A stretch of 64,000 nucleotides of DNA from Brevibacillus borstelensis (GCF_003710865.1 NZ_RHHO01000011.1:62001-126000); one strand, 5' to 3'; numbered from the stretch's first letter, positions 1 to 9,012 are shown. Numbers and translations are program-made. The notes: generated by a model not told the origin, from the letters alone.

Positions 1-344
1 CGCTGGAGCAGCTCGACAGGCGGAAGCTGGAAGCCGCCTACGATCTGGGCGCAACGCCGTGGAAGACGTTTTGGCACGTAACCCTTCCCTTGACGAAATC
101 GGGTGTCATTACCGGCTCGATTCTGGTCTTCGTCTCCTCGATCGGGATGTTCGTCGTGCCCGACGTGATGGGCGGAGCGAAGTCCGCGCTGATGGGAAAC
201 GTCATCCAAAATCAGTTCTTGTCAGCTCGTGACTGGCCGTTCGGGTCTGCTCTCTCGATCGTCCTGATGCTGCTGTCCATGGTGTTGATCTACCTCTACT
301 ACCGCGCGGTCAACGCCGCCGAGGCAAAGGAGGGGACGGCATGA
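1..344 (+). CDS. potB: Spermidine/putrescine ABC transporter permease PotB (3' part)
   Basis: C-terminal part of an inner-membrane permease; the gene starts before the window and is read in the frame beginning at base 3. The first residues form the EAA loop (EAAYDLGATPWKTF, then LPL), the cytoplasmic segment through which such permeases contact the ATPase. At least two hydrophobic membrane spans follow, and the protein ends shortly after a Tyr-rich stretch. Its stop overlaps the potC start by 4 bp, so the two are translationally coupled. With potC and potD downstream, polyamine import is the best reading. The ATPase gene potA would be expected upstream, outside the window. Confidence 0.9.
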   Translation, partial: LEQLDRRKLEAAYDLGATPWKTFWHVTLPLTKSGVITGSILVFVSSIGMFVVPDVMGGAKSALMGNVIQNQFLSARDWPFGSALSIVLMLLSMVLIYLYYRAVNAAEAKEGTA

Positions 345-1132
345 AAGCGCTGAGACATCGTACAATGGCCGGATATTCCTGGGCCATGCTCGTCTTTTTA
401 TACTTGCCGATCGCTGTATTGATGCTGTATTCGTTCAACGACTCGCGGATCAATGCTGTCTGGTCGGGCTTTACCTGGAAATGGTACGTATCTTTGTTTG
501 ACAACAGGCAGGTCATGGAGGCTTTGTGGAACAGCCTGAGCATCGCCTTGATCAGCAGTGTGCTGGCGACTGTGTTTGGCACCGCTGCCGCGCTTGCGAT
601 GAAGCACTACTCGCTCAGATGGAGAAGCGTGTTCAACGGGCTGACCTACTTGCCCATCGTTATCCCGGAAATCATGATGGGTCTGTCTCTGCTGGTCTTG
701 TTCAGCCAGATTCATCTCGAGCTGGGCAAACTGACGCTGATCATGGCTCACGTCACCTTCAGTCTGCCGTACGTGATCGTCATCATCAACACGCGGCTGG
801 CCGACATGGGCAAGGAGCTGGAAGAAGCGGCGCAGGATCTGGGCGCGACTGCGTGGGAGACCTTGCGTCACATCACGCTGCCTTTGATTTCACCCAGTAT
901 TATCGCCGGGTTTCTGATGTCCTTTACCTTGTCGCTGGACGATTTTGTTATCTCGTTTTTCGTAGCGGGTCCCAATTCGACGACCTTGCCGCTGTACATC
1001 TACGGACTGGTCAAACGCGGTGTATCTCCTGAGGTAAACGCCCTGTCGACGCTGCTGATCGTCTTTACTGTACTGCTCGTTGTTGCGGCTGAGTTGTTCC
1101 GCCGCAAAGATTCCAAGTCGCTCACTTTTTAA
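341..1132 (+). CDS. potC: Spermidine/putrescine ABC transporter permease PotC
   Basis: Second membrane subunit of the polyamine importer, 263 residues, the usual PotC length. About six hydrophobic segments are visible, the first around residues 12-33. The EAA loop lies in the second half (EEAAQDLGATAWETL followed by HITLPLISPSI). The C-terminal SLDDFVISFF stretch is typical of PotC and PotI. The ATG start overlaps the potB stop (ATGA), and potD follows after 44 bp, consistent with one operon. The product should sit in the cytoplasmic membrane with PotB, PotA and the PotD lipoprotein. Assignment is confident at family level; the preference for spermidine or putrescine cannot be read from sequence. 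Confidence 0.93.
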   Translation: MKALRHRTMAGYSWAMLVFLYLPIAVLMLYSFNDSRINAVWSGFTWKWYVSLFDNRQVMEALWNSLSIALISSVLATVFGTAAALAMKHYSLRWRSVFNGLTYLPIVIPEIMMGLSLLVLFSQIHLELGKLTLIMAHVTFSLPYVIVIINTRLADMGKELEEAAQDLGATAWETLRHITLPLISPSIIAGFLMSFTLSLDDFVISFFVAGPNSTTLPLYIYGLVKRGVSPEVNALSTLLIVFTVLLVVAAELFRRKDSKSLTF

Positions 1133-1176
1133 GTGGACATACACCCAAACAAAAGACTGGAGGTTGAAAAAGAAAG

Positions 1177-2232
1177 ATGAAAAAGTGGAAATCCCTGATG
1201 ATTGGCGCCGTGGCCGCCGCTCTTGCCGTTACTGCCGCAGGCTGTTCTTCTTCTTCTACCGAAGAGGAGCAGGTGCTGAATATCTACAGCTGGGCAGACA
1301 ACTTCAATCCTGACGTGATCAAGGACTTTGAACAGAAGTACAACGTCAAGGTAAACTACGATATTTACGGCAGCAACGAAGAAATGCTGGCGAAAATCCA
1401 GGCGGGCGCATCCGGCTACGACCTGATCCAGCCGTCGGATTACATGGTAGCCACCATGATCAAGCTGGGGCTTCTGGAAGAACTGAACAAAGAAAATATC
1501 CCGAACGAAAAAAATATTGTTTCTACCTTCCAAACGCCGCCGTTCGACCCGGGCAACAAGCATTCGCTCGTCTACACCTGGGGAATTACGGGAATCGCGT
1601 ACAACAAAAAGTACGTGAAAGGCGAGATCACCAGCTGGCAGGACCTGTGGAATCCGGAGTACAAAGGCCGTGTCATCATGCTCAACGACCCGCGCGAGGT
1701 CATGGGCGTCGGGCTGATCAAAAACGGGTTTTCCAACAGCACCAAGGACAAGGGCGAGCTGGAAAAAGCATTTGCAGACCTAAAAACGCTTTTGCCGAGC
1801 GTAGTCGCTTTTGACACGGACAACATCAAGCAAAAAATGATCGCAGAGGAAGCGTGGATCGGTACAGTCTGGTCCGGCGACGCAGCGATCATCAACGGCG
1901 AGAACCCGGATGTCGAATACGTCGTGCCGAAAGAGGGCGCAACGATCTGGGCAGACACCCTGGCAATTCCGAAAGGCGCCAAGCACAAGGAGCTGGCGGA
2001 GAAGTTCATCAACTACCTGATGGACCCGGAAGTAAGCGTGAAAAACTACGAGTGGATCGGCTACAGCAATCCGAACGAAAAGGCCTATCCGCTGCACAGC
2101 GAAGAATACCGCGCAAACAAGATGATCTTCCTGGATAAAGAGGACATGGCTCGCGCAGAGTGGCTCGTTGACGTAGGGGATACCCTCCAGGAGTACGACC
2201 GCTACTGGACAGAGATGAAGAGCGGCCGCTAA
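1177..2232 (+). CDS. potD: Spermidine/putrescine-binding lipoprotein PotD
   Basis: Extracellular substrate-binding component of the polyamine importer, 351 residues. It begins with a lipoprotein signal peptide: basic start, hydrophobic core and a lipobox ending in Cys23 (TAAGC) followed by a Ser run. The mature part begins LNIYSWADNFNPDVIKDFEQ, the hallmark PotD/PotF opening, and carries the GYDLIQPSDYM segment that builds part of the polyamine pocket. It lies last in the potB-potC-potD run, and a strong terminator follows about 50 bp after the stop. Family assignment is secure. Confidence 0.95.
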   Translation: MKKWKSLMIGAVAAALAVTAAGCSSSSTEEEQVLNIYSWADNFNPDVIKDFEQKYNVKVNYDIYGSNEEMLAKIQAGASGYDLIQPSDYMVATMIKLGLLEELNKENIPNEKNIVSTFQTPPFDPGNKHSLVYTWGITGIAYNKKYVKGEITSWQDLWNPEYKGRVIMLNDPREVMGVGLIKNGFSNSTKDKGELEKAFADLKTLLPSVVAFDTDNIKQKMIAEEAWIGTVWSGDAAIINGENPDVEYVVPKEGATIWADTLAIPKGAKHKELAEKFINYLMDPEVSVKNYEWIGYSNPNEKAYPLHSEEYRANKMIFLDKEDMARAEWLVDVGDTLQEYDRYWTEMKSGR

Positions 2233-2283
2233 GAGACGAGTGGCTTCGTTGTACAGGATGGGACATAAGGTTTGACAACAGCA

Positions 2284-2326
2284 GCAGCCGAGCAGAAAAT
2301 TTGTTTTCTGCTCAGGCTGCTTTTTT
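2284..2326 (+). terminator. Rho-independent terminator after potD
   Basis: An inverted repeat of about 16 bp (gcagccgagcagaaaa paired with ttttctgctc-a-ggctgc, one bulged base) is closed by a 4-nt loop and followed by six T. It ends the pot operon. Confidence 0.9.
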
Positions 2327-2421
2327 CGTTGCGCGATAAAATTGTGAAAAATATATGCTCCTTCGATATTTTCTGGATATTTAACGGCATCTGTGAGATA
2401 GTGAAAGGGAGGTGACAAAAA

Positions 2422-3246
2422 ATGGGAAAAACTTCAGGGAGAGCAGCGGGGTTTATAGAAGCAAACGGCACGTCTTTTTACTATGAAGCGTGTGGCGAAG
2501 GAGAGCCTCTTCTATTGATTCACGGTCTCAATTTGGACACGCGGATGTGGGCCGAGCAGCTTTCCGCCTTTTCCGAGCGGTATCGGGTCATCAGCTTTGA
2601 CCTGCGAGGGATGGGACAGACACCGAATGCAGAAGAGCCGTTTACCCTCTACGATGATGCCAGAGCAGTGCTGCAAGGACTCGGGATAGCCGCGGCTCAC
2701 ATTGTCGGCCACTCCTTTGGCAGTGTAGTCGCACAGGAGCTTGTCCTGGCCTACCCGGAGATGGTGAAAAGCCTTGTGCTCGTATCTCCGACCTTGACAG
2801 GGTATCCGCGGTCTGAGCGAAGGATGCAGGATTTTGCCCGCTTTGTCGAAATCTATGAAACAGGTACAAAGGAAGAGACCGTAGAAATGTCGGCCCGGAT
2901 GTGGTTTGACGGGCCAGGACAAGCAGCACGGGATGAAAGCCAGCAGGCGAGAGCAAAGTACCTCCAAATGACAGCGCACGCTTACGATCTGCCGCAGCTG
3001 AAAAACCCGCCGCTCTGGCTTGCGCCTCCTCCGATTGAGCGACTTGAAGAGATCGCTGTGCCTACGCTGGTGATCGCTGGGCAGAAAGATTACGAAGACT
3101 TCCAAAAGATGGCGGAGGAGCTTGAAGCGCGGATTCCAAACGCTGAAAAAATCCTTCTTCCAGACTCGGCCCATCTCCCGCCAATGGATCAAGCCCCTGT
3201 ATTTAACCGGATTGTCCTGTCGTTTTTGGAACAGGCACGACAGTAA
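2422..3246 (+). CDS. Alpha/beta-fold hydrolase
   Basis: Cytoplasmic hydrolase of 274 residues, typical of the fold. Visible landmarks are the oxyanion region LLLIHGLNLDTRMW near residue 30, the nucleophile elbow GHSFGS near residue 93, an acid in the AGQKDYE segment after strand 6, and the catalytic His in DSAHLPPMDQ near the C-terminus. The RBS GGGAGGTGA is 8-9 nt from the ATG. It stands alone between the potD terminator and a convergent LysR gene. The substrate cannot be told from sequence; esterase, lactonase and haloperoxidase-like members all share these motifs. Confidence 0.85.
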   Translation: MGKTSGRAAGFIEANGTSFYYEACGEGEPLLLIHGLNLDTRMWAEQLSAFSERYRVISFDLRGMGQTPNAEEPFTLYDDARAVLQGLGIAAAHIVGHSFGSVVAQELVLAYPEMVKSLVLVSPTLTGYPRSERRMQDFARFVEIYETGTKEETVEMSARMWFDGPGQAARDESQQARAKYLQMTAHAYDLPQLKNPPLWLAPPPIERLEEIAVPTLVIAGQKDYEDFQKMAEELEARIPNAEKILLPDSAHLPPMDQAPVFNRIVLSFLEQARQ

Positions 3247-3320
3247 TGAGCTGTTTCAATCGGCCTATCTGCAGCGTTTTGCAGGCGGACAAGCATGCAG
3301 TCAGGCAGTCAAGCATGCCG

Positions 3321-4211
3321 TCATCCTTTGGTCCGGTTGGCAATCAAAAAGTCAATAAATGTCTTTGTAATTCCGTTTATCGTCGCGTCTTTGTGGTAAA
3401 TCAGCTCAAAATTCCGATTGATATGCGGCAGGCTCAGCACTTCCACTTCCTTTAAGTCAGCCGCTGCTACTTCCTCCTGAATCGAGAAACGCGGCAAGAA
3501 GGCGATTCCCAGTCTCTGCTTCACCATGCGTTTGACCACTTCGATATTGTCCGCTTCCATCACAACATTGTTCTCTAGCTGATAATGGCTGAACGCTCCA
3601 TTGACCAGCGTCCAGTCCAGAGATCCCCTGTTAAACAAAATCAGCTTTTCTCGCGACACGTCCTCAAGCGTAACTTGTGTTTTGTTTTGAAACGGGTGAT
3701 CCGGATAGACAGCCAGCACCATTTCGTCAGGCATGAGCTGGACCCGCTTGATTTGGGGATGATTCACTGCTCGCGCGATCCCGAACGACACCTCATGGCG
3801 CAGCACCATCTCCAGGACTTGATGGGAGTGACCCGTGAAAATTGTCAGCTTGATCTTGGGGTAGAGCTGCGTAAATTTTTCCACCAGCTCTGGCAAAATG
3901 TAAAAAGCGGCCACGAATACAGCGGAGATGACCAGCTCGCCTTCCAGACGGCCGAATGAACGCTGGATCGCCATCTGCCCGTCCTGCAGCGATTGCAGTA
4001 CGCTCTTGGCGTATGGGAGAAAAACATCCCCCTCCCGCGTGAGAAAAACGGTATTGCCGGAACGCTGGAACAACTTGCAGCCCAGTGTGTTCTCCAGCGC
4101 TTTGATCCGCATGCTGACGGTCGGCTGTGACAAGTACAAAAGATCGGCTGTTTTGCTGAAGCTGCCGGTTAGTGCGACAAAAATAAAAGCTTCGATTTGC
4201 TCCGCATTCAT
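3321..4211 (-). CDS. LysR-family transcriptional regulator (divergent from dat cluster)
   Basis: A 296-residue LysR-type regulator. The N-terminal winged helix-turn-helix is clear (AEQIEAFIFVALTGSFSK, then LYLSQPTVSMRIKALE), followed by a linker helix and a two-lobed effector domain. It is transcribed away from the D-amino-acid aminotransferase gene, with 154 bp between the two starts. This arrangement usually means that the regulator controls the divergent operon and itself from the shared intergenic region. The effector is unknown; a D-amino acid or keto acid would be logical, but that is inference. Confidence 0.9.
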   Translation of the reverse strand: MNAEQIEAFIFVALTGSFSKTADLLYLSQPTVSMRIKALENTLGCKLFQRSGNTVFLTREGDVFLPYAKSVLQSLQDGQMAIQRSFGRLEGELVISAVFVAAFYILPELVEKFTQLYPKIKLTIFTGHSHQVLEMVLRHEVSFGIARAVNHPQIKRVQLMPDEMVLAVYPDHPFQNKTQVTLEDVSREKLILFNRGSLDWTLVNGAFSHYQLENNVVMEADNIEVVKRMVKQRLGIAFLPRFSIQEEVAAADLKEVEVLSLPHINRNFELIYHKDATINGITKTFIDFLIANRTKG

Positions 4212-4365
4212 GTTGAACCCCTCATTGAAAATGTTAATAACGCATATGGCATTATTCTATTGGATTCGTGCGAAAAAATACATTACTTTGAAAGGGAGGA
4301 TGGCTGCTTGCCGCAAGCGGCCAGGGAAACACCGTTACTTATCTAACTGAAGGAGGATAATTGAG

Positions 4366-5220
4366 ATGAGCGTAGCTTATTTTAACGGTACATTTGTTGA
4401 TTCAAACGATCCGGTGGTTCCAATAGATGAGAGAGGACATCAATTTGGCGATGGCGTCTACGAGCTTATAAGGATCTATAATAGCAAGCCGTTTATGCTG
4501 GAAGAGCATCTCGACCGGCTGTATATGAGTGCAAAAGCGATCGCATTGCCGTTTGACCAGGAGCGCGAGAGCTTCAAGGAGATCATCTTTCAGTTGATCG
4601 AGCGAAGCGGTCTGGACAATTTGGATGTCTATATGCAAATTACAAGAGGCATGGCTCCGCGCAATCACCTCTTCCCGGATGCGCCTGTTTCAATTTCGAT
4701 GACAGCCAAGCCTTTTCGCAGCATCCCGCCAGAGCTGAGGGAGAAGGGAGCAAAGGCAATCCTGCATCCAGACGAACGCTGGATGAATTGCTATATCAAA
4801 TCGCTCAACCTTTTGCCGAATATTTTGGCGAAGCAGGAGGCGCACAAGGCAGGCTGCCTGGAGGCGATCCTCCATCGGGATGGAAAGCTGACCGAAGGAA
4901 CCAGCACCAATGTATATGTCATCAAGGATTCCCGTATCCAGACCACGCCGCTGTCCCGCCATATTCTCGCAGGGATTACGCGAATGGCTGTTCAGAAAAT
5001 CGCTATGGAGGCCGCAATACCCTTTGAGGAGAAGCACGTGGACATCGAGGAGCTGTACGAGGCAGATGAAGTGTTCATCACCAGTACAACCAACGAGGTG
5101 ATGCCAATCGTCCAGGTTGGCGACAAGCTTATTGGAGATGGACAGCCAGGGCCGATGACCCGGTTGCTCCAGCGGCACTTCCAGGAATTGACGACGACAA
5201 CGGTGTCTGCTGACGCATAA
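4366..5220 (+). CDS. dat: D-amino-acid (D-alanine) aminotransferase
   Basis: PLP-dependent class IV aminotransferase, 284 residues, matching Bacillus D-alanine transaminases. It interconverts D-alanine plus 2-oxoglutarate with pyruvate plus D-glutamate. Visible family features are the N-terminal YFNGTFV and DERGHQFGDGVYE segments, the PLP-lysine region CYIKSLNLLPNILAKQEA near residue 145, and the EGTSTNVYVIK motif near residue 178. It has a strong RBS (AAGGAGG) and heads a four-gene same-strand run whose other members act on D- or unusual peptides, next to a divergent LysR gene. A role in peptidoglycan precursor supply is the alternative to D-amino-acid catabolism. Confidence 0.92.
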   Translation: MSVAYFNGTFVDSNDPVVPIDERGHQFGDGVYELIRIYNSKPFMLEEHLDRLYMSAKAIALPFDQERESFKEIIFQLIERSGLDNLDVYMQITRGMAPRNHLFPDAPVSISMTAKPFRSIPPELREKGAKAILHPDERWMNCYIKSLNLLPNILAKQEAHKAGCLEAILHRDGKLTEGTSTNVYVIKDSRIQTTPLSRHILAGITRMAVQKIAMEAAIPFEEKHVDIEELYEADEVFITSTTNEVMPIVQVGDKLIGDGQPGPMTRLLQRHFQELTTTTVSADA

Positions 5221-5297
5221 CGATCTAAACGAAGCACTCCGGATGGTCGATTTGTTGAAAGAGCCTGATATACCTGCTCGGAAAGGAACGATAAGCG

Positions 5298-6221
5298 ATG
5301 AACATCATAGATTTTCACTGTGATGCCCTTTATAAAATGTGGAAAAGCAAGGAACCTCTTTCATTCAGGGATTCTGCTGAGCTGCACACCAATCTGGAGC
5401 GTTTGAAGCAAGGGAGGGTAAAGCTTCAATGCTTTGCCCTCTACGTGCCGCCGCAATTGAAATCCGAGCAGCAATTTCAAGCAGTGCTGGACCAGATCGA
5501 CTACTTTTACGAGGAGGTCCTGAAGCAGCCCGAGATGAAGCACGTCAAGGAATGGGCCGACCTCGACACTCTGGGGGACGGCGAGATCGGGGCGATGCTG
5601 ACGCTGGAGGGCGTGGATGCGATCGGCAATGATTTGAAAAAGCTTCGCATCCTGTTCCAACTCGGCGTGCGTTCTGTCGGGCTGACCTGGAATTTTGCCA
5701 ACCTGGCCGCCGATGGCGCATTGGAAAAGCGAAATGCCGGCTTGACAGCGTTCGGTAAGGAAATCGTCCGCTTAAACAACGAGCACAAGGTGCTGACCGA
5801 CGTTTCCCATCTGTGCGAGCAGAGCTTTTGGGATGTCATGGAGCTGGCGGACTATCCGATCGCCAGCCACTCCAACGCCAGGGCGATTTGCGACCATCCG
5901 CGCAACCTGTACGATGAGCAGGCCAAAGCGATGTTTGACAAGGGCGGGATGATCCATATCGTCTACTACCCGCATTTTGTCAAGAAGGGCGGGCAGGCGA
6001 CGATCGATGACCTGATCCGCCATATCGACCACTTTTGTTCGCTGGGCGGTGTCCGCCAGATCGGCCTTGGCTCCGACTTTGACGGGATTGAAAGCTTTGT
6101 GGAGGGGCTGGAGCATGCAGGGATGATTGACAACCTGCTCAACGAACTATTGAAGCGGTATTCAGAAAGCGAAGTGCGGGGCTTTGCCAGCGAAAACTTC
6201 CTGCAGCGGCGCCCGCGTTAA
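5298..6221 (+). CDS. Membrane dipeptidase (renal dipeptidase-like, M19)
   Basis: Zinc-dependent dipeptidase of 307 residues in the M19 family. It starts with the metal-binding HxD motif (FHCDA, His7/Asp9); the bridging Glu is in the LEGVDAIG segment near residue 112, and two further ligand histidines lie in DVSHLCEQ and ASHSNAR. M19 enzymes hydrolyse dipeptides and tolerate a D-residue at the C-terminal position. No signal peptide is visible, so it should be cytoplasmic. It lies between dat and a DmpA-type aminopeptidase in the same direction, with only 28 bp to the latter, supporting joint use on D-containing peptides. Confidence 0.9.
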   Translation: MNIIDFHCDALYKMWKSKEPLSFRDSAELHTNLERLKQGRVKLQCFALYVPPQLKSEQQFQAVLDQIDYFYEEVLKQPEMKHVKEWADLDTLGDGEIGAMLTLEGVDAIGNDLKKLRILFQLGVRSVGLTWNFANLAADGALEKRNAGLTAFGKEIVRLNNEHKVLTDVSHLCEQSFWDVMELADYPIASHSNARAICDHPRNLYDEQAKAMFDKGGMIHIVYYPHFVKKGGQATIDDLIRHIDHFCSLGGVRQIGLGSDFDGIESFVEGLEHAGMIDNLLNELLKRYSESEVRGFASENFLQRRPR

Positions 6222-6249
6222 CGAAGAGCAGACAGAGGGGCTTTTGGAT

Positions 6250-7317
6250 ATGAATCGGAAAAAAATTCGCGATCGCGGCATCGTCATCGGGAAGCTGCCG
6301 ACCGGCAGGAAAAATTGCTTGACGGATGTGGAGGGCGTCCTGGTAGGACATGTGACGCTTGATTATCCGCTGGAATCGGGCGAAGGGGAGTACATCTGTA
6401 CAGGAGTGACAGCGATCCTTCCGCACAGCGGCAGCCTCTTTCGCGAAAAGGTGACAGCAGCAAGCTATGTGTTCAACGGCTTCGGGAAGACGACCGGACT
6501 GGTTCAGGTAAACGAGCTGGGGGTACTGGAGTCGCCGATCATGCTGACCAATACGTTTTCCGTACCGGCTGTCACCCAGGGGACGCTCAGCTACATGCTG
6601 GAGCAAAACAGCGAAATCGGCGATACCACGGGGACGGTCAACATCGTCGTGGGAGAATGCAACGACGGCCATCTCAATTCGATCAGGGCGTGTGCAGTAA
6701 AGCCGGAGCATGCGATCGAAGCGATCAGACGGGCGTCGGCGGAGCCAGCGGAGGAAGGGGCCGTCGGCGCTGGAAAAGGAATGGTCTGCTTTGGACACAA
6801 AGGCGGGATCGGAACCTCCTCGCGGCTTATCCGGACGCAAGAGGGGGAGTACACGGTAGGCGTACTCGTGCTGAGCAACTTCGGCAAGCCCGAAGACTTC
6901 CAGTCTGAGCGGTACGAGTGGCTCCGTTCGTCAGGGGTCCGCCCGCTGGACAACCCGCCGGACGGATCGATCATCATCGTGCTGGGCACGGACGCGCCGC
7001 TCAGCGACCGCCAACTGCTCCGCGTGGCCAAGCGGACGGGCATCGGACTGGGCCGGACGGGCAGCCATTACAGTCACGGCAGCGGCGACATTTGCATCGC
7101 CTTTTCAACAGCGCATAAAATCCCCCATGCAGCGGAGCAGATAACGGAAGCGAGGACCCAGCTTCGCGAGGACCACCCGGTAATGAATCAACTGTTCGCC
7201 GCAGCCAGTGAAGCGACGGAGGAAGCGATCCTCAATTCTCTTTCTCAGGCCGTCACGACGACAGGGAGAGGCGGCCGGACGATTTATGCGCATCCATTCG
7301 CCGAACAGGGGGAATAG
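6250..7317 (+). CDS. P1/DmpA-family aminopeptidase
   Basis: 355-residue member of the DmpA (S58/P1) family, Ntn-like hydrolases that cut themselves into two chains before the nucleophilic Ser. The family removes N-terminal D-Ala, L-Ala or beta-amino acids from peptides. The GHKGGIGTSSRL segment near residues 182-193 carries the presumed self-processing serine; an early VLVGHVTL block and the later GLGRTGSHYSHGSGDI block are also typical. The ATG at 6250 is chosen because an RBS (AGAGGGG) stands 9 nt before it; an upstream in-frame start at 6184 would overlap the dipeptidase gene. The next gene starts 2 bp after its stop. Confidence 0.9.
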   Translation: MNRKKIRDRGIVIGKLPTGRKNCLTDVEGVLVGHVTLDYPLESGEGEYICTGVTAILPHSGSLFREKVTAASYVFNGFGKTTGLVQVNELGVLESPIMLTNTFSVPAVTQGTLSYMLEQNSEIGDTTGTVNIVVGECNDGHLNSIRACAVKPEHAIEAIRRASAEPAEEGAVGAGKGMVCFGHKGGIGTSSRLIRTQEGEYTVGVLVLSNFGKPEDFQSERYEWLRSSGVRPLDNPPDGSIIIVLGTDAPLSDRQLLRVAKRTGIGLGRTGSHYSHGSGDICIAFSTAHKIPHAAEQITEARTQLREDHPVMNQLFAAASEATEEAILNSLSQAVTTTGRGGRTIYAHPFAEQGE

Positions 7318-7319
7318 CC

Positions 7320-8636
7320 GTGAGTGCAGGCCAGTGGCCGCTTTTTGAGGAGTATATGTCCCGCAAAATGGAAGAGGAGAGAATCGCAGGGGCGGCGGTT
7401 GCCGTCTCCCGGCATGGAGAGCTGCTGTTTCAAAAAGGCTTCGGCGTGCGCGATCTGGAAACGAAGGAACCGGTCACGCCGGATACGGTATTTGGCATCG
7501 CATCCGTGACGAAGTCCTTTACGGCGATGGCGGTCATGCAGCTGGCAGAGGAAGGGAAGCTGTCCATCGAAGATCCGGTCAACGCTTATTTGCCGGAATT
7601 TTCTCTGGCATCGCTAGAGGACACCTCCAGCGTCTGCATTCATCATTTGCTGAGCCACACGACCGGCCTTGCGCCGATTCGCCGCAGAGAGGAATTGTGC
7701 AGGCTGTCGGACCATCTGGAGTACCTGGCCGGGGAGCCGCACGAGCTGCTGGGCAGACCGGGCGAGTATTTCAGCTACTGCAACGACACTTTTTTGCTGC
7801 TGGGGCTGATTGTCGAGAGAGTGACAGGGCGCCTGTTCCGCAGGCATGTGACCAGCAGGCTGCTTGACCCTTTGGAGATGAACCGCTCCACCTTTAGCCT
7901 GGAAGAGGTGAAACGGCTGTCCGACGTATCGGTTCCTTATGTCAAGGATTCGGACGGCAATGGCCTGAAGAGGGCGGACTGGCCCCTGCTGGGCAATTAT
8001 GAGGTAGGGGGAGGCATCCGCTCCAATGTCCGGGATTTGCTCAAATACGGTCAGCTTTACATAAACGGCGGATATTGCCAGGGGGAAAACATCGTCAGCG
8101 AGGCTTCGCTCAGACGGATGTGGCACCCGGTCCACAAGATCGGCAGAAACACGTACTACGGGTACGCGCTGAAGTCGACTCTAGGCCGGGAAGGAATGAC
8201 GCTTGTCGAGCACGGGGGCTCGCAGCCGGGCGTTTCGTCCCACTTCGGCTTTGTGCCCGAAGAGGGAATTGTCGCGGTCGTCTTGACCAATGTCGCGGAT
8301 GTGCCCGTCCGGGATTTGTGGCTCGCTGCTGTCCGCAACGCCCTGGGCCTTCCGTTGGAGCAGCAGGAGAAAGAGCCGGAATACGAGGCATCTGTCGAGG
8401 AGCTGGAGCGCTTTGTGGGCACCTATGCCTGCGCGGAAGGCAGCAGCGTACGTATAACCTTTGCAGGCGGAATGCTGCAAGCGGAAATGGCCGGCGAACA
8501 GTTCGCGCTTCGGGCGAGTGACAGCCGTACGCTGGTCATCCGGAAGCACGAGATGCCGCTTCCGTTTTTCTGGAAAGAGGGAGAAAAAGCATGGGCTGTT
8601 CTCCTTGGTTCTCGGATGTTGACGAGAAAGAAATAG
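7320..8636 (+). CDS. Class C beta-lactamase-like serine hydrolase
   Basis: 438-residue penicillin-recognising-type serine hydrolase (S12 / class C beta-lactamase fold). It shows the SxxK motif S62-V-T-K65, the YxN motif Y153-C-N155, and an HxG-type third motif (HGGSQPG) in the last third, followed by a C-terminal beta domain of about 90 residues. No signal peptide is visible, which argues against a secreted beta-lactamase and for a cytoplasmic peptidase or esterase such as a D-aminopeptidase. The GTG start lies 2 bp after the DmpA stop, so it is very likely cotranscribed with that gene. The precise substrate is unknown. Confidence 0.87.
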   Translation: MSAGQWPLFEEYMSRKMEEERIAGAAVAVSRHGELLFQKGFGVRDLETKEPVTPDTVFGIASVTKSFTAMAVMQLAEEGKLSIEDPVNAYLPEFSLASLEDTSSVCIHHLLSHTTGLAPIRRREELCRLSDHLEYLAGEPHELLGRPGEYFSYCNDTFLLLGLIVERVTGRLFRRHVTSRLLDPLEMNRSTFSLEEVKRLSDVSVPYVKDSDGNGLKRADWPLLGNYEVGGGIRSNVRDLLKYGQLYINGGYCQGENIVSEASLRRMWHPVHKIGRNTYYGYALKSTLGREGMTLVEHGGSQPGVSSHFGFVPEEGIVAVVLTNVADVPVRDLWLAAVRNALGLPLEQQEKEPEYEASVEELERFVGTYACAEGSSVRITFAGGMLQAEMAGEQFALRASDSRTLVIRKHEMPLPFFWKEGEKAWAVLLGSRMLTRKK

Positions 8637-8732
8637 CGGTTCGCATGGGCTTGTTCGCATGCGGAAACAAGACCTCTTTGGAGGGCGAATGCAGGCACGA
8701 ATGCTCTGTAGTCCGCTCTTTGAAGGGGTTTC

Positions 8733-8761
8733 TTGCTTTTATCAGGCGTGTTCGTTATAAT
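8733..8761 (+). promoter_or_regulatory. Sigma-A promoter upstream of the small WYL-like gene
   Basis: TTGCTT and a perfect TATAAT separated by 17 bp, 33 bp before the ATG of the 72-residue protein at 8794. Confidence 0.7.
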
Positions 8762-8793
8762 GGGAACAAATGTTCTTGTGTGGTGGTGACATC

Positions 8794-9012
8794 ATGAGAA
8801 GCGAATTGGAGCGATATTGCCAGCGGCAGCAGACGGTCGAGCTGATCTACTTGAGCCGCTCCGGCGAGACGACCAAGCGAGCTGTAAAAATTATTGCGGT
8901 AAACGGAGACCGGATAAAGGCGTACTGCTATACCCGCCGCGCATACCGGGTGTTTTGTCTGGCCAACATCCTGGCAGTTGCACCTCGCGACGATCAGGCA
9001 GCGGGCATGTGA
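8794..9012 (+). CDS. Small single-domain WYL-like protein
   Basis: 72-residue protein that resembles an isolated WYL domain: a strand with TVELIYLSRSGETTKRAV, a middle section reaching KAYCYTRRAYRVF, then a short NILAVAP strand. In WYL regulators this sensor domain is normally fused to a helix-turn-helix, which is absent here. The ATG at 8794 is preferred over one at 8770 because GGTGGTGA stands just before it, and a clear sigma-A promoter lies upstream. A ligand-binding or accessory role is possible; the function is unknown. Confidence 0.7.
   Translation: MRSELERYCQRQQTVELIYLSRSGETTKRAVKIIAVNGDRIKAYCYTRRAYRVFCLANILAVAPRDDQAAGM

Noticed and set aside
7320..8636. Secreted class C beta-lactamase (antibiotic resistance)
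   Set aside because: SxxK and YxN motifs fit, but there is no signal peptide, and the operon context points to peptide metabolism.
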